Shown: positions 10,275 through 22,000 of the stretch, one piece after another
Position numbering within the stretch: position 1 is the stretch's first letter
Layout: each line of letters opens with the position of its first letter
Source of the DNA: Melanopsichium pennsylvanicum
Taxonomy: Eukaryota > Basidiomycota > Ustilaginomycetes > Ustilaginales
Direction of reading: 5' to 3'
Assembly: GCA_900208305.1 (NCBI GenBank)
Contig: OAPG01000001.1
Location: 434,001 to 498,000, forward strand
Length of the DNA: 64,000 nucleotides
Position numbers and translations under genes: made by a program
Notes under the pieces: generated by a model
Told to the model about the DNA's origin: nothing
Database searches by the model: none
The model's input: the letters and a program-made list of their open reading frames with translations, nothing else

Positions 10275-11664
10275 GACGAGACCAATGTGAATCCTTAGTC
10301 ACTTGTAATGATAGCAGATATGGTGCTTGTTCAAGGAAGGATTTGAGCCATGTTGGACGAACAAGTCATGTGAGCAAGTTATAGTGCAAAGCCAAGATTG
10401 CCAAAAAATTAGATTCTGAGGTGGAGGGAGGAATCACCCGATTCAAACTTTTTCAAGATGGGATCGGGTGATTCCGCCGATCAAAAATATCGGCGTCTTG
10501 CATGAAATAGAAACCTTTTTTTCTATAGAATAGAATAAAATAAAATAAAATAAAATAAAATAAAACAATCTAAATTTAAAAAGAATTCAATATAGCTGCA
10601 CGTGGACGTCTGTTTGTGCAGTCGCACAGAGTGTCAAAGAGTGAACGTGCTCACCTTGACCGGCAACGAGCCTTTCCATGTGCGACACCCTCCTTTCCTC
10701 CTCTTGCGAGCAAGTGTGGCAATCCATTCGCATGCAATGCTTGCCTGCTTGCCTTTTAATTTGACGCTGTCTCTGCCTGAGCATTCAGAATCATACGGCT
10801 GCTACTGGTCTCTATACAGATCCCAACAAGTGTTGTCCTTGTGTTGTCGGTAGCCGTCATAAGGCGTATTACTACTGAGTATCAGAATAGCATCTGCCAA
10901 AGTCGTTTAAAGCGGATAACATGAATTGCAGCTGTGTGTAGGCGAGGCTATTTTGACTGAGTACAAATCAAGCCAAAGCGCTCTGAGCCAGATGACCGAT
11001 CTCGCGGAGGATGCAGCAGTCGCTTAATCCAGCTCTCTTTGTACCAGCTGCGACAGCCAAGACGTGCGCCATTCTGTGATTGTCAGACTGTCAACGTGCG
11101 CTCCTTAGCGTCATTTTACGTGCGCTATTCACTCCAGCCTCCGCCAATGCCGCTTTCCCTCGCCAGCTATCAAATTGGGAACCCCTATCACGTTGCCTTT
11201 GGGAGAGTCAGGCCGCCCAGCCAATCTCACAAGCTCCACACACCCACACACCCAACCCACAGCATGAAAGACCTGCATGTCGGAGAGGACAGGTACTGGT
11301 TGAGATCTGCAGGGTCGTTGCCGTTTGACACCAATGCCGGCTCTACGCTGTCATTTTTTGTGCAGCATCGAGGCAGATCATGCAAAGCGTTTTTCAAGTG
11401 ACATGCCTCATGCTTGCGAAAATATCTTGCTATCATTGTCACCTCGTCCGAGCCCCCATCGCCACTGATCAGAATCTCTGACAGGGCGGCACATTGCTCG
11501 CTATACAACTACTCTTACAACCTTGTCCACTTCTCTCCTTTCCGTCTCCACCATCCTAAGCGCCACCGCCATCAGCGACCGTATTCACATCCCCGGAGTG
11601 CTATCATACCCTTCCGAAATAGCTCTTCGTCGCTTGTTGCCATCAACCGACTGGAATCCCCAAC
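10275..11664. other. intergenic region, divergent promoters
   Basis: About 1.4 kb between the divergent ELP6-like and glycosyltransferase genes, with no supportable gene. It holds a TAAAA pentamer repeat of about six units (10536-10565). The small ORFs at 10602-11508 have no recognisable content. The stretch just before 11665 is C/T-rich, typical of a 5' leader. Confidence 0.6.
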
Positions 11665-13749
11665 ATGGCTGCCACAATCCAGCAAACCATCATGCTACCG
11701 ACGAACGTCGACGAGATCGTTGGTGCCTACCCGCGCGATCTCAAACGACCCAAACTTCGCGTTGTCATCATTACCGAGAACTTTCTCCCTAAAGTCGATG
11801 GCGTCACTCGCACACTCGCACGTCTCCTGGAGCATCTCAACAATGAAGGTCACGAAGCTATGGTGCTCGGTCCCGAAACTGGAATCCGACAATACGCTGG
11901 TCACCCCGTTGTGGGAACGTTTGGAGTTCCTCTGGTCATCTATCCTGGTCTCAAGCTCAACTTTATGCGCCCGCGATTCATTCGTCGCTTGCAGCAATTC
12001 AAACCCGACGTGATCCACTTTGTTGATCCCATCTGGCTTGGCGCACAAATGCTGCCTGTAGTACAAAAGTGGTTGCCAGAAGTTCCATGTGTATCTTCGT
12101 ATCACACAAACCTTGCCACTTATGCAACGTTGTTCGGAATGCCTTGGTTGGAAAAGACCATGTGGAAACTCACTCGTAATCTTCATGATCGTTGCGAGAT
12201 CATCTTTTGTCCTTCGGAGAGCACGCGTCGCATGTTGAAGAGCAAAGCGTTCAACAATGTCGAGATTTGGTCTCGAGGTGTTGACACTGAACTCTTCAAC
12301 CCTCAGGCTAGAGATGAGAATCTTCGCGAGAGTTGGGGTTGTACTCCCAAACCTGTCAACTTGCGTTTGCCTCTTTCGCCCTCTGTGGCCGCTGCTGATG
12401 CAGCTGCCAAGTTTGGTTCAGAGGAGGCTGCTTTGTCTCACCTCGCTGGAAAGCTTGGTGTGACAATCTTAAATCACAACAACAATAACAATAATGGAAA
12501 GAGGACAAACGGTACCGAGGATGATAGTTTTATTCGTACACCTGCTACAGAACCTGCATCTTCACCTGATGTCTCTTTCTCCCCACCTCCAGCATACGAT
12601 AGCCTGAGCGGTGTACCAGACTTGCCCTCTGGTGGATTTTTTCTGCCTCCTCCAGCATTGCCGACCAACGTCTCGGCTGCTATCCCAGCCAATCTTCGAG
12701 TCGAAACTGAAGCACGAGATTCCAAAACCGTTGTTCTTTACGTGGGTCGCATTTCTTGGGAAAAGAACCTTCGTCTGCTCATCGAAGCGTTCAAACTTTT
12801 GCCTACTTCGGTTCGAAATAAGGCAAAGTTGGTCTTTGTCGGCGATGGTCCTGCTCGTGGAGATCTCACACGACTTTGCAACAAATTGGAACTGGACGCT
12901 TCTTTTATGGGACATCAGAAAGGATCGAGACTGGCGGCCATGTACGCTTCTGCCAGCATTTTTGCATTTCCTTCGTTCACCGAGACATTTGGGCAGGTGG
13001 TATTGGAAGCGCTTGCATCTGGTTTACCTGTGGTTGGATTGCATGCTGAGGGGACATCGGATTTGGTGAGTCATGGCAAGACGGGGTTGTTGATGGATGT
13101 GAATGCGATTGCAAAGGCTAGTACGATTGGGGCAGCGAATGATTCGAGACCTGCTACGCCTGGTGCACGATCGCTTTTGAAATCGGATCGTAGTGCAAAA
13201 GCCATTGCGATCAACGAGTTTGCAAATGCAGCTTCTTCAGCTGCACTCAACATCCGTCTACCTCCTTGCTCACCAACTTGTAAATCGAATTCCATCAACC
13301 TTAGCACCATCAACAGTAGTGCAAAATCATCAGTTGAAGTCGGACTGGCTACACCCATCCCAACAACGCTCGATTTCAAAGCGAGTATGACCCCCAATAC
13401 TCCTTGGTTCCACCAGTGTGCTAAGACCTATTCAATGCTTCTCGAACGTCTCATCCTCGATCGTCAGACACGTGCACTCATGGGTCAACGTGCAGTTTTG
13501 TACGCATCAAGAAAAACATGGTGGGATGCAATGGATTCCCCAGTTCGTGGCTACGAACAAGTGATCCAACAATCCGGACTCAAGAACCTCAACGATGACG
13601 AATTGGAAGCATGGAGAAACAGACAGAGGAGAAACGCTCCTTTGACTGGTCCAAAAGTCAAATTGATAGTGATGCTCTATGTCGCACTGTTTGCTTGGTT
13701 GGTTTGGTGGATCGTCTTCTCCCATTCCACCATTACTACTAACACTTAA
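11665..13749 (+). CDS. GT4-family glycosyltransferase with C-terminal membrane anchor
   Basis: Single exon, 694 residues. The GT-B fold is clear. The N-domain starts LRVVIITENFLPKVDGVTRT and includes HFVDPIWLGAQ, SSYHTNLATYA and SRGVDTELFNP. The C-domain starts VVLYVGRISWEKNLRLLIEA and includes FVGDGPARGDLTRL. The nucleotide-sugar EX7E motif is E440-TFGQVVL-E448. These features resemble the SQD2/phosphatidylinositol-mannosyltransferase branch of GT4, so a lipid or polyprenol acceptor is likely, but donor and acceptor cannot be read from sequence. Two disordered insertions stand out: about 225-345 between the domains, with an Asn run and a PPAY motif at 308-311, and about 480-575 before the last helices. 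Residues about 668-687 are a hydrophobic helix followed by a short polar tail, which suggests tail anchoring with the catalytic part in the cytosol. Confidence 0.85.
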   Translation: MAATIQQTIMLPTNVDEIVGAYPRDLKRPKLRVVIITENFLPKVDGVTRTLARLLEHLNNEGHEAMVLGPETGIRQYAGHPVVGTFGVPLVIYPGLKLNFMRPRFIRRLQQFKPDVIHFVDPIWLGAQMLPVVQKWLPEVPCVSSYHTNLATYATLFGMPWLEKTMWKLTRNLHDRCEIIFCPSESTRRMLKSKAFNNVEIWSRGVDTELFNPQARDENLRESWGCTPKPVNLRLPLSPSVAAADAAAKFGSEEAALSHLAGKLGVTILNHNNNNNNGKRTNGTEDDSFIRTPATEPASSPDVSFSPPPAYDSLSGVPDLPSGGFFLPPPALPTNVSAAIPANLRVETEARDSKTVVLYVGRISWEKNLRLLIEAFKLLPTSVRNKAKLVFVGDGPARGDLTRLCNKLELDASFMGHQKGSRLAAMYASASIFAFPSFTETFGQVVLEALASGLPVVGLHAEGTSDLVSHGKTGLLMDVNAIAKASTIGAANDSRPATPGARSLLKSDRSAKAIAINEFANAASSAALNIRLPPCSPTCKSNSINLSTINSSAKSSVEVGLATPIPTTLDFKASMTPNTPWFHQCAKTYSMLLERLILDRQTRALMGQRAVLYASRKTWWDAMDSPVRGYEQVIQQSGLKNLNDDELEAWRNRQRRNAPLTGPKVKLIVMLYVALFAWLVWWIVFSHSTITTNT

Positions 13750-14129
13750 ATGGCATGGTGAATTGTTTGCTTTACATCTCTCTATCCAAACGAAATATCT
13801 ATATATATATATATAAACTACTCTTCCACACTTGTTGTTACTTCTTTTGCTCCCTCACTCACGCAGACATGACTCGAAATGAAACATACAAATACTACAA
13901 CATACCCAATCTTTTGGTCGTTTCGCTCTTCGGAATCTTACAAAACATTTCTCTCTGAAATCTCACCTCACAATCTTTTTCCCCCCCCCCATCCTTGACA
14001 CAGTGACTCACCCACTCATTGTTGCACTCTCTGAACAGTCATCATCCCAATCTGTGTCTCCAGAATCTCTTAAGAAAATCCATCTTGTATTTTCACTCTT
14101 TGACCTCTGGTCTATTGTCTGTGGGAATT
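13750..14129. other. convergent intergenic region
   Basis: 380 bases between two stop codons. It contains a TA repeat (about 13799-13815) and a run of ten C at 13981-13990. No gene seen. Confidence 0.6.
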
Positions 14130-17100
14130 TCACATCAACAGTGCGACAAAGTTACTGGGGAAAGTATTGGCGCCATGCCTCCTCCTGGCTTCATCCAACA
14201 ATTCGCCTTGCCACCATCCATCCGCTTCTGTATGCGTCACTGCAATGATGTCGCCCAAAGTGAAACTGAACTCGTCCGGATTCGTCGCTTGATAATCATA
14301 CAGCGCTTTGACGTAGAACAGGATGGGTTGACCATTATCACTGTACTGCCCTGTAGGTGCGTGACCTGCTGGCGGCTGCTGTTGCTGTTGCTGGGCCATC
14401 GGTGGTTGCGGTTGCGGTTGCGGTGGCGGTTGGGTTTGGGTTTGGGGTTGTTGAGCCGTGGCAGCTGAGGTGGTGATAGCAGGAGGTGGGGCGGGTGAAG
14501 TAGCTCTTCCCCAAGTCTGTTGCTGCTGCTGCTGCTGTTGCTGCTGCGGCTGTATTTGGGCAGGCGGTGGTGGTTGCTGATAGTGCTGTTGATGAGGAGC
14601 AACAACAACGCTGGCTGAGCCAGGCTGATGAACATGGCCTCCTACTCCATTGGGATGCACTGGTTGTCCTTGCTGCTGTTGTTGCAAGTAATCATGCATA
14701 TATGCACTGGCCGGTGTCTCTTGCGCTGCCGGATATTGCCCAGCCGCTTGCTGCTGCGGTGGTGGTTGAGCATAGTAAGCTTGTTGTCCTAGTGCTGGTT
14801 GCGCTCCGGGATAAGAACCCTGTTGCCCAGGTGTTGGCGAGCCGGCATACTGCTGCGAGGGTTGCGTCATATGACCCGCCGCCACGACGGGTTGCGGTGC
14901 TTGACCGTAACTTGAACCAGCATATCCCCCATACTGCGGCTGCTGTGGCGGTGCAGCTGTACCAACAGTCGAGTACACTGATGGACTGGCAGCATGACCA
15001 TGATACGATTGCCTTGCGTCGGTCGCAGGGGGAGCAGCCTGGTATCCATGATACGGATTCTGCACCTGAGGAACGGAACTGTACAGGCTCGAGACACTCG
15101 GATGCGCCTGATGATGCGGTGGCCCCTGTTGGCCGTAGCTGGCATGCACAACCGACGGTGGTCGCGCAGGTTGCTGCTGCTGCACCACAGCTGCAGGCTG
15201 CTGCTGCTGTTGAGGGGGAACGCTTCCAGCCCGTCTCATATAGTCCACCGCCATTTGGTCATGCGTAACACTTCCAGTCGCATCCAGTGCGATGCCCAAC
15301 GGTGTAGTACTCCTAGGCGGAATTTGCGACTGTCTTCTTGACAAAGTTCCTGTCCTGGGCTGATCTACGTTGGTCGGGGCCGGCACCTTGGGGCTTTGCA
15401 CAGCATGCTGCTGTTGTTGCGTCGTCCTTCCCCAAGGCTGCGGAGATGGACTGCGACCGCGAGCACCGACTCCGGCAAATCCTTGCTCGGCTTGTTGCTG
15501 TTGAGGCTGCTTCGAAGGGCTCTTTTGCACATCACCACTGGCACGCGACGCAACCGAGTTTTGGCGCGATAGCGATTTGCGCTCGCCTGGGAAGGATTGA
15601 CCGTACTGCCCCACGACTTCTTCCACCGGTAGCGGGGATGCGGCCCGCTGTGGAGCCTGCATGAACGCAGCACTGGGCGATCGAGCACGTTGCGGCATGT
15701 TGCCTGCCATCGAAGGGGAGGGTGAGTGGGCTCGATGTTGAGGCGGCATTTTTTGGATAATCTGGCCAGGCTGAGCAAAAAGCGGAGGCAATTGCGATTC
15801 TGCAGAGAGACTCTCCCTTTGACCAGGACCAGGAGACTTGCCTCCAGGACGCATGCGAAGGCTGGCAAGGGCTTTGGCGATGGGATCGTCATCATCCGTG
15901 CTGGCACTGGCTGCGGGAACGGGCCGGTTAGTAGGAGCTCCATTACCAAGAGGGGCGACGGGTGCAGGGCGGGACGAAGATTGCGATGTCTTTGGCGATT
16001 TGGATTGAGAGAGGGAACAGGTGCGTGCGAGAAAGGCTTTAGTTGACATTCTGCGTTGGGGTGACGTGATGGGTGCTGCTGAAGTGGAGACTGGGCTGGA
16101 ACTCACTGGAGGGGCAGAAGATGGTGTGGCTGTGTTGAGTGGCTGCGTTGGAGGCGGTTGCTGGTACTCGGACTCGTACGGGCGCTGAGCAGGTTCAGGG
16201 GCTTGAGGTGGCTGGGGAGGAACGGGTTTATCCTGGCAGTGAGCGTTGCGAGGTGGTACTACAGACTGTGGTTGAGGAGGCTGTGGCGACACAGGCTGGG
16301 GTGACTCGTGAGATGGCGACTGCTGCTGCTGACCAGGTAAGAGCTGTTGCGGTGGCTGAGAGACAGGCAGCTGCGTGGGTCTGGTGGTGTTGCGCTGGAA
16401 CTTTGCGGTGTGATAAGGTGGACGAGCTGGTGGAGCGTGCCCCTTTGCGTAGTTAATATAGTCAGGAGAGGCCGGAATGAGAGAGCCGGTGCCGTAACAC
16501 TGGATGAAGAGCTGCACGTCTCGTGGAGTGTCGACGTTCTCGAGACTGACCCGAATGCGCTCGCATGACTCGTCATCGGCCACACAAACTGCCGAGACGG
16601 CGTTGGCAAAGTTCCAGAGATTGCTCTTGGTGAAGTCGAGGCGCTCTTCTTCCTGATCCTGGCATTGATCGAGGTAAGCTTTCCACTCTGCGTTCCATTT
16701 GACAGTGGTATCTTTGAGAGCTCGAACAAAGTTCTGGTAGTCCTTGTCGTTCTGGCTAACGGTGGCTTGAGCTTTGTCTAGTTTGTAGACAACCTTGTCG
16801 AAATCCTTGCCTTGTACGAGGCTGCTCTGTGCGGTGTAGCCATTGATCTTGATGCAGTCCTGCTCGTACTTTTCGCGTGACTTGTTGACGTAGTTCTCCT
16901 GAGTCTGCTTGTGCTTGTGGAGCTTTTCAATGTTTGCCTGTGCAGCTTTGCGCGTGTTCCAGCTGCGGTTGGCAAAGTCGGTGACGGCGGCTTCTAGATC
17001 TTTTTTGATCATGGTAGCGAGGTCGCTGTGGGTGCGTGAGGTAGTATCGAGCTCAATTTTGACCACGTCGAAGGCGGCTTTGAGAGCACCTGTCTCGCTA

Positions 17101-17504
17101 TGGCCGAGAGCCAGGCGTGAGAGCTTTGCAAGACGTTTTGCGTAGTCGGCTTCGATGTCTGCACGCTCCTTGTAGAGGTACTTGAGTTCGTCGAGGGTGC
17201 GCTGCGAAGCTTTCATGCGAGCCGAGATGGCTTCGAAGCCTGCATCGTTTTGTCCCCAGAAGGCATTGCAGAAAGAGGTGGTCTGTGTTAATTCACGGCG
17301 GATGTATTCGTCTTCGGCAGCAATGCGTCGACCTGCTTCACCGCCATCGGGACCCATAGTGGCACTTGCGAATTCAGCTCTGGAGCGTGAGCTGTGAGCT
17401 GAACCTGCAGATGACGAGCGTCGATGTGGAGACATTGTGAGAGAATTAGGACGAGGCGAGGTGCTCGACGGTGTAGGTATGAGAGAGCGAGGGATGGAAT
17501 CCAA
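14130..17504 (-). CDS. F-BAR and SH3 cytokinesis protein, Cdc15/Imp2/Hof1 type
   Basis: Single exon, 1124 residues. PCH-family proteins bend membrane at the division site and scaffold formins and the actomyosin ring. After a Ser-rich leader the F-BAR domain spans about 70-345, opening with SFCNAFWGQNDAGFEAISAR and continuing through long helices (KYLYKERADIEADYAKRL, LHKHKQTQENYVNKSREKYE). It ends at VQLFIQCYGTGSLIP, the usual F-BAR terminus of this family. The middle 370-1050 is a Pro/Gln/Ser-rich disordered region with several polyglutamine runs. The SH3 domain at about 1060-1124 contains VKALYDYQATNPDEFSFTLG and ADGWWQGEL and ends FPSNFVALLM. Its n-Src to distal region carries a short insertion (DEARRRHGANT) before FPSNFV. 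It converges with the glycosyltransferase gene. Confidence 0.9.
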   Translation of the reverse strand: MDSIPRSLIPTPSSTSPRPNSLTMSPHRRSSSAGSAHSSRSRAEFASATMGPDGGEAGRRIAAEDEYIRRELTQTTSFCNAFWGQNDAGFEAISARMKASQRTLDELKYLYKERADIEADYAKRLAKLSRLALGHSETGALKAAFDVVKIELDTTSRTHSDLATMIKKDLEAAVTDFANRSWNTRKAAQANIEKLHKHKQTQENYVNKSREKYEQDCIKINGYTAQSSLVQGKDFDKVVYKLDKAQATVSQNDKDYQNFVRALKDTTVKWNAEWKAYLDQCQDQEEERLDFTKSNLWNFANAVSAVCVADDESCERIRVSLENVDTPRDVQLFIQCYGTGSLIPASPDYINYAKGHAPPARPPYHTAKFQRNTTRPTQLPVSQPPQQLLPGQQQQSPSHESPQPVSPQPPQPQSVVPPRNAHCQDKPVPPQPPQAPEPAQRPYESEYQQPPPTQPLNTATPSSAPPVSSSPVSTSAAPITSPQRRMSTKAFLARTCSLSQSKSPKTSQSSSRPAPVAPLGNGAPTNRPVPAASASTDDDDPIAKALASLRMRPGGKSPGPGQRESLSAESQLPPLFAQPGQIIQKMPPQHRAHSPSPSMAGNMPQRARSPSAAFMQAPQRAASPLPVEEVVGQYGQSFPGERKSLSRQNSVASRASGDVQKSPSKQPQQQQAEQGFAGVGARGRSPSPQPWGRTTQQQQHAVQSPKVPAPTNVDQPRTGTLSRRQSQIPPRSTTPLGIALDATGSVTHDQMAVDYMRRAGSVPPQQQQQPAAVVQQQQPARPPSVVHASYGQQGPPHHQAHPSVSSLYSSVPQVQNPYHGYQAAPPATDARQSYHGHAASPSVYSTVGTAAPPQQPQYGGYAGSSYGQAPQPVVAAGHMTQPSQQYAGSPTPGQQGSYPGAQPALGQQAYYAQPPPQQQAAGQYPAAQETPASAYMHDYLQQQQQGQPVHPNGVGGHVHQPGSASVVVAPHQQHYQQPPPPAQIQPQQQQQQQQQQTWGRATSPAPPPAITTSAATAQQPQTQTQPPPQPQPQPPMAQQQQQQPPAGHAPTGQYSDNGQPILFYVKALYDYQATNPDEFSFTLGDIIAVTHTEADGWWQGELLDEARRRHGANTFPSNFVALLM

Positions 17505-19024
17505 ATGGCCGCACGGATGGTGCGTTATGGGAAGAAAGGGGTGTGCTCAGCCGGAGCGGATTGTTTGATATTTGGGGTGGGAACGGTTATGAATGCAGTT
17601 TGATTTGTCTACTAGCACCGAATGTGTGATGCCATTAGCTGGGTGACTGGGCCAAGATGATGAAAGGCTCGTAAGCGTACCACTGAGGTGGAGGTTGGTG
17701 TAGTTGAGGTGTTTGCGTAAAGAGCTGATACGATTATAATGAACGTGGTGGCAAGTGAAAGTGAGAGTCGAGGAAACCACTTTACCTGATACGCTGTGAG
17801 TTACTGTATATGAACAGCTGCGTGAAAGTGACAAGGGGAAAAGAGGGATCAAGATGTCAAGATCTAGTACGATGAAGTGAGAAGACAAAAAAAAAAGGTG
17901 TTGGTCTGATCTCTGCTTTGACTTGCATGTAAAAAGGCAGGAATTGGGTGTTTTGCGCATAGCCACAGCAAACGCTGAATAGTATTCTCACACGCTCTTT
18001 TCTGTCTGGCTCTCTGGCTGGCCGGAATAGGAAACTTGATTTTGCGAGTCCAACAACATCCACGCTCGCAACACCAAAAACAAAGGCTTTAAAATATTTA
18101 TTTATGTTGATAGGGGCAATAATACTGTACTATTCAGACAGAGACAGAGACAGACCTTTCTCGCATAATCTTGTATCAGAAATCACAAATTTAGAAATGC
18201 TTTGTGAATATTTTGTTGATTGTTTTTACACTGTGAGGTCGCCGTTTATAAACAAATTTGGAGAAAAAAAAGGAAATTCCAGGTTGCTTGATTGTCGCTC
18301 CTTCACATGCACTGATAGGGTTACAGTAGATGCTGAGGAGAAACACTGAAAAAGCGATGTTAAGTTACAGTACATTACACTGTACTTTTTCAGAACAACG
18401 TGCACATCAGTATTGCAACAGAATAAGTTTGTCTTGCGCCGGCTCAATAATACGAGCCATCTGAACACTCGATTGACCTCAACCGCATCAAGATACAGTA
18501 GCTTAACCAGTCTGTCTTGGATAACCTTATTTCTTGTCTCAAAAAATGATTCAACCGTTCTGCTGTAATGGAAATTTACTACTGTATGCAAATTTTGTGG
18601 TTGAGGCTAAAGTTAGAATTTCCAAGTAGTAAACCGCATCGCATCGCTTCGGCAACCGCTTTCGTCATTCGCACCATCATCCCAATCAGCTCGTTGTTGT
18701 TCACGCTCATTCCCATGGCGCAGAAATGGCATCCTCTCATTGCATGCACCTCTTCTCTACAGCTCTACATATCTAATTGTTGAGCCTCGCCTCCTCATGG
18801 CTATCTTAAAATTCGCCTCACCAAATCATCTACCACACTCATTCATCCACAATTTGCTTTCACTCTCCCATCTCTGCTTGAATGCTCAACGCATATTCTC
18901 TTCAAGCAGATGATGGACAAGCTCAACTTAGCACCTGCAAGTGTGTCATCCGCCTCTTTGTCAATTTCGGCTCAGACAATTTGATTCAATAGTCTCATAC
19001 ATGGCCCACACGCGCCACTCCATC
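17505..19024. other. intergenic region, divergent promoters
   Basis: About 1.5 kb with no supportable gene between the divergent F-BAR and CorA-type genes. An A run lies at 17887-17897 and an AT-rich patch at 18090-18110. The reading frame of the CorA gene extends upstream to 18941, but that part reads like untranslated leader. Confidence 0.6.
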
Positions 19025-22000
19025 ATGTCGTCCTTTCCTCCTCCCTTCAACCTCGATGGCCCTCATCGCGTTGCTGCACTCACAACAGCAGATGTCCACA
19101 ATGATTCAAACACTGCCGCGCAGTCTGTGGCCATTCCTTCTCAACTGCCAATCCAACTAGCCCAGGACGACCAAGCAGCTGCTTTGCATCTCGCTCAGCC
19201 CACCTTGCCTCCCGCTCTTCACTTGCCTTTAGACGTACCAACCCCACCAGCAAGACCAGCAAACCGCACCCAACCACTCATCCAAGATACGTTGCGCTCC
19301 CTTCCTGCTGCTGTGCACCCAAATACACACCGCCACCACTCTCCAGCAACAGTCCTGTCCATGTTCAACTCCTCCATCTTCGGTACCGGCTCCTCTTGGT
19401 CCTCACATCCGCCTCAATCCTTCGCCTATCCTCCATCTGCTCCCCAATCCTCCACCTTGCACCGCAACATCACAACCAATAGTGTCAGAAGTACAGCTTC
19501 AGCTAGCACTTGTTCCCAAAAATCGACACACCATCCAAGACACAACGCAATCAGGTCAGCCTTCGGAAGGGTCGCCAGCTTTGCCAGTCCTTCGAGTCCA
19601 AGACAGAACCCTACCGCTTCGCCAAAGCTCAGCGCTCGCAACTCATCCATGTTTCATGCTTCCTCTGTACAAAAGACCAAACACGCTCGTCGAGCTGCTC
19701 GACGACAAGCAAGAAGAGCAGAAAGGACAGCACGCCGTATGCGACAAGCTGAATCCGATCTCGCTCAACACCAACACGAGTATTTCGAGGATCGTGCTCC
19801 GCGCACAGCATCTCGCGCTGCACAGCTTGGAGATGAGATCGTCGAGCTTCCAGCAGAACCGCCACTCGACGTTCCCGAAGCCAATGCACCCACTGCATCC
19901 GCACTCGCAATGGCCTCCAAAGTCGGTCGCAAACCTAAAAGCAAGCTTCAATTCGCTCCAGATCAGAGACGCGTCCGAAAGATTGACCTGCCTCCAGCTT
20001 ATGAGGCACAAGACACCTATAGAAACCTCGATCAGTACGTGGCTGCATCTCGACAACGCAGACGCACCCAACGTGTTCGTCCTGGTTCAGCCTCACGCAG
20101 ATCACGCTCTCGTCGCGGCTCTCGCAGCAGTCGTACCTCTGCCCGTAGCAGCGCTAATTCGAGCGACTCGGACGATTCCTCCTCCTCTTCTTCTTCTTCA
20201 TCATCATCCTCTCCCGGCTCGTCGAGCTCTTCGAGTTCAGGCTCAGGCCGCGGTATCACCATTGCGCGTCTAAGAGCCTTCTTCGGTGATGCCTCCAGCT
20301 CGTCTTCCAGCTCCGATTCGCACGACTCATCCAACCGCTTTTCGTCTTCATCCTCATCTTCCTCCACCTCCTCCGACAGCGAATCGAGTGGCACCAGTGG
20401 CACCCGCTCCAGACGCTCTTCAGCTCGCCGCCTCTCATTCTCAGGTGTGCGTGGCAAGTCACGTCGCAGCGCTCGTTCCCGATCTCGCGTCGATCAGTCC
20501 GAGGCAAGCGATGCGCCCGGCTCACCTGTATCCAGCCGCAAAGGCCCTCTCACGCCCTACTTTGCACCTTTGGCCGACTTCCCACTCGGTAAGAGAGCCG
20601 CCGAGAAGCGTCGAAACAAGAAAGAGAGACAGGCTGCGCGACGTGCAAAGAAGCGAGAAGCCGAGCTCATTCGTCAGGGTCGATTGCCTCCTAAGCCAAG
20701 TCGAAGTGCTCGTGCTAAAGCCATGCGCGCTAGGGAAATGGCAGGCGGAGTGACAGAATACCAACTTTTCACCCCCATGCGATTGCCAATGGACTTGGCT
20801 TGCACAACGCTGCCCACATTGGAAGCGACGCCAAATCCACAAGTGGGTACAAATGTCGTACTGAAGAAGACCATGAGGACACGCGATTGGCGCCAGGTCC
20901 GCAACCAGCTCTACGTACTGCGAAACTACTTGCGACAAGTCGACAACCAGGGTGGTGACATTGGTCTTGGTCCTCAAACGGCCTATCCGATCAAACATCG
21001 TCAACAGCGACACGCAGCCAAAGCGGCCGTCGATAAGGCCATGCATCATCGAGCGAAGAAAGCACATCATAACCGAAGGAGCTTCATCCCCGAACCCGTG
21101 CCAGAGCGAGAAGCAGAGCAGGAAGCGCTCGACTTGCTTGATGGCGATTTAGCTCTACCACCTCCGGCTTTGGATCTTCCTGAGAACTCCGAACAAGCTA
21201 CCGCTGTGGCTGTGGTAAATGATGCTGAGCCAGCGCGTACCTCAATCTCTCCAAAAGATTCTTCGCCTGAAGATCGGTCTGCATTCTTTGACTATGACAA
21301 GCATCTCCCAGCCGACCAAGAAGAGGAGGCTCGCACGGGTCGCCATCTGTCCGACATGCCGCTCAGCCCTGACTACGCGACCGCGTTCAGCAAGGACTTT
21401 GGTCGTGCGCCACGATTGAGAAGCAAAGTTGCAAGAAAGGGAGCGAGTGCTGATCCACCATCCGGTCGAAACGATGACAGCCAATCAAATGGAACGAAAC
21501 CATCATTCGAGGGCAATCAAAGCAGAACGACGCCCTCGGCGACGATAGCAGACCCTTCGGACGAAGGTGCGTGGTGGCTTCACGTCCACTGCCCCACATA
21601 CAGGGACATGCACGAAATTTCCAAGCTCTTCCCAATGCATCCACTCACGGTGGAAGACGTGCTGCAGCAAGATCCACGCGAGAAAGTGGATGTCTTCGAC
21701 CGGCTCGGATACTACTTTGTCGTCATTCGTGCTATTGACGAACGCTACTTCCGTTACACATCGACGACGTCCAAAAGCTCGCCCGGCTCGCCCGGTTTTT
21801 CTGGACTCTCCAACAACCCCGTCAATGGCGATTCTGAGACGACGGGCGAGAAGCGAGACATTGACGGGCAAAGTTCAAGGGAACAAAGTATCGAGATGCG
21901 CGAGATGAATGCCAAAGATCGCTCGGAGGAGCGTGGTTCACATTCCAAGTCACATCATGACGGTCACAATGCCCGTCTAGCCGCACCTACACGCACTGGC

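Noticed and set aside
14567..15268. 233-codon plus-strand frame
   Set aside because: It is antisense to the Gln/Pro-rich middle of the F-BAR protein; long antisense frames are expected there.
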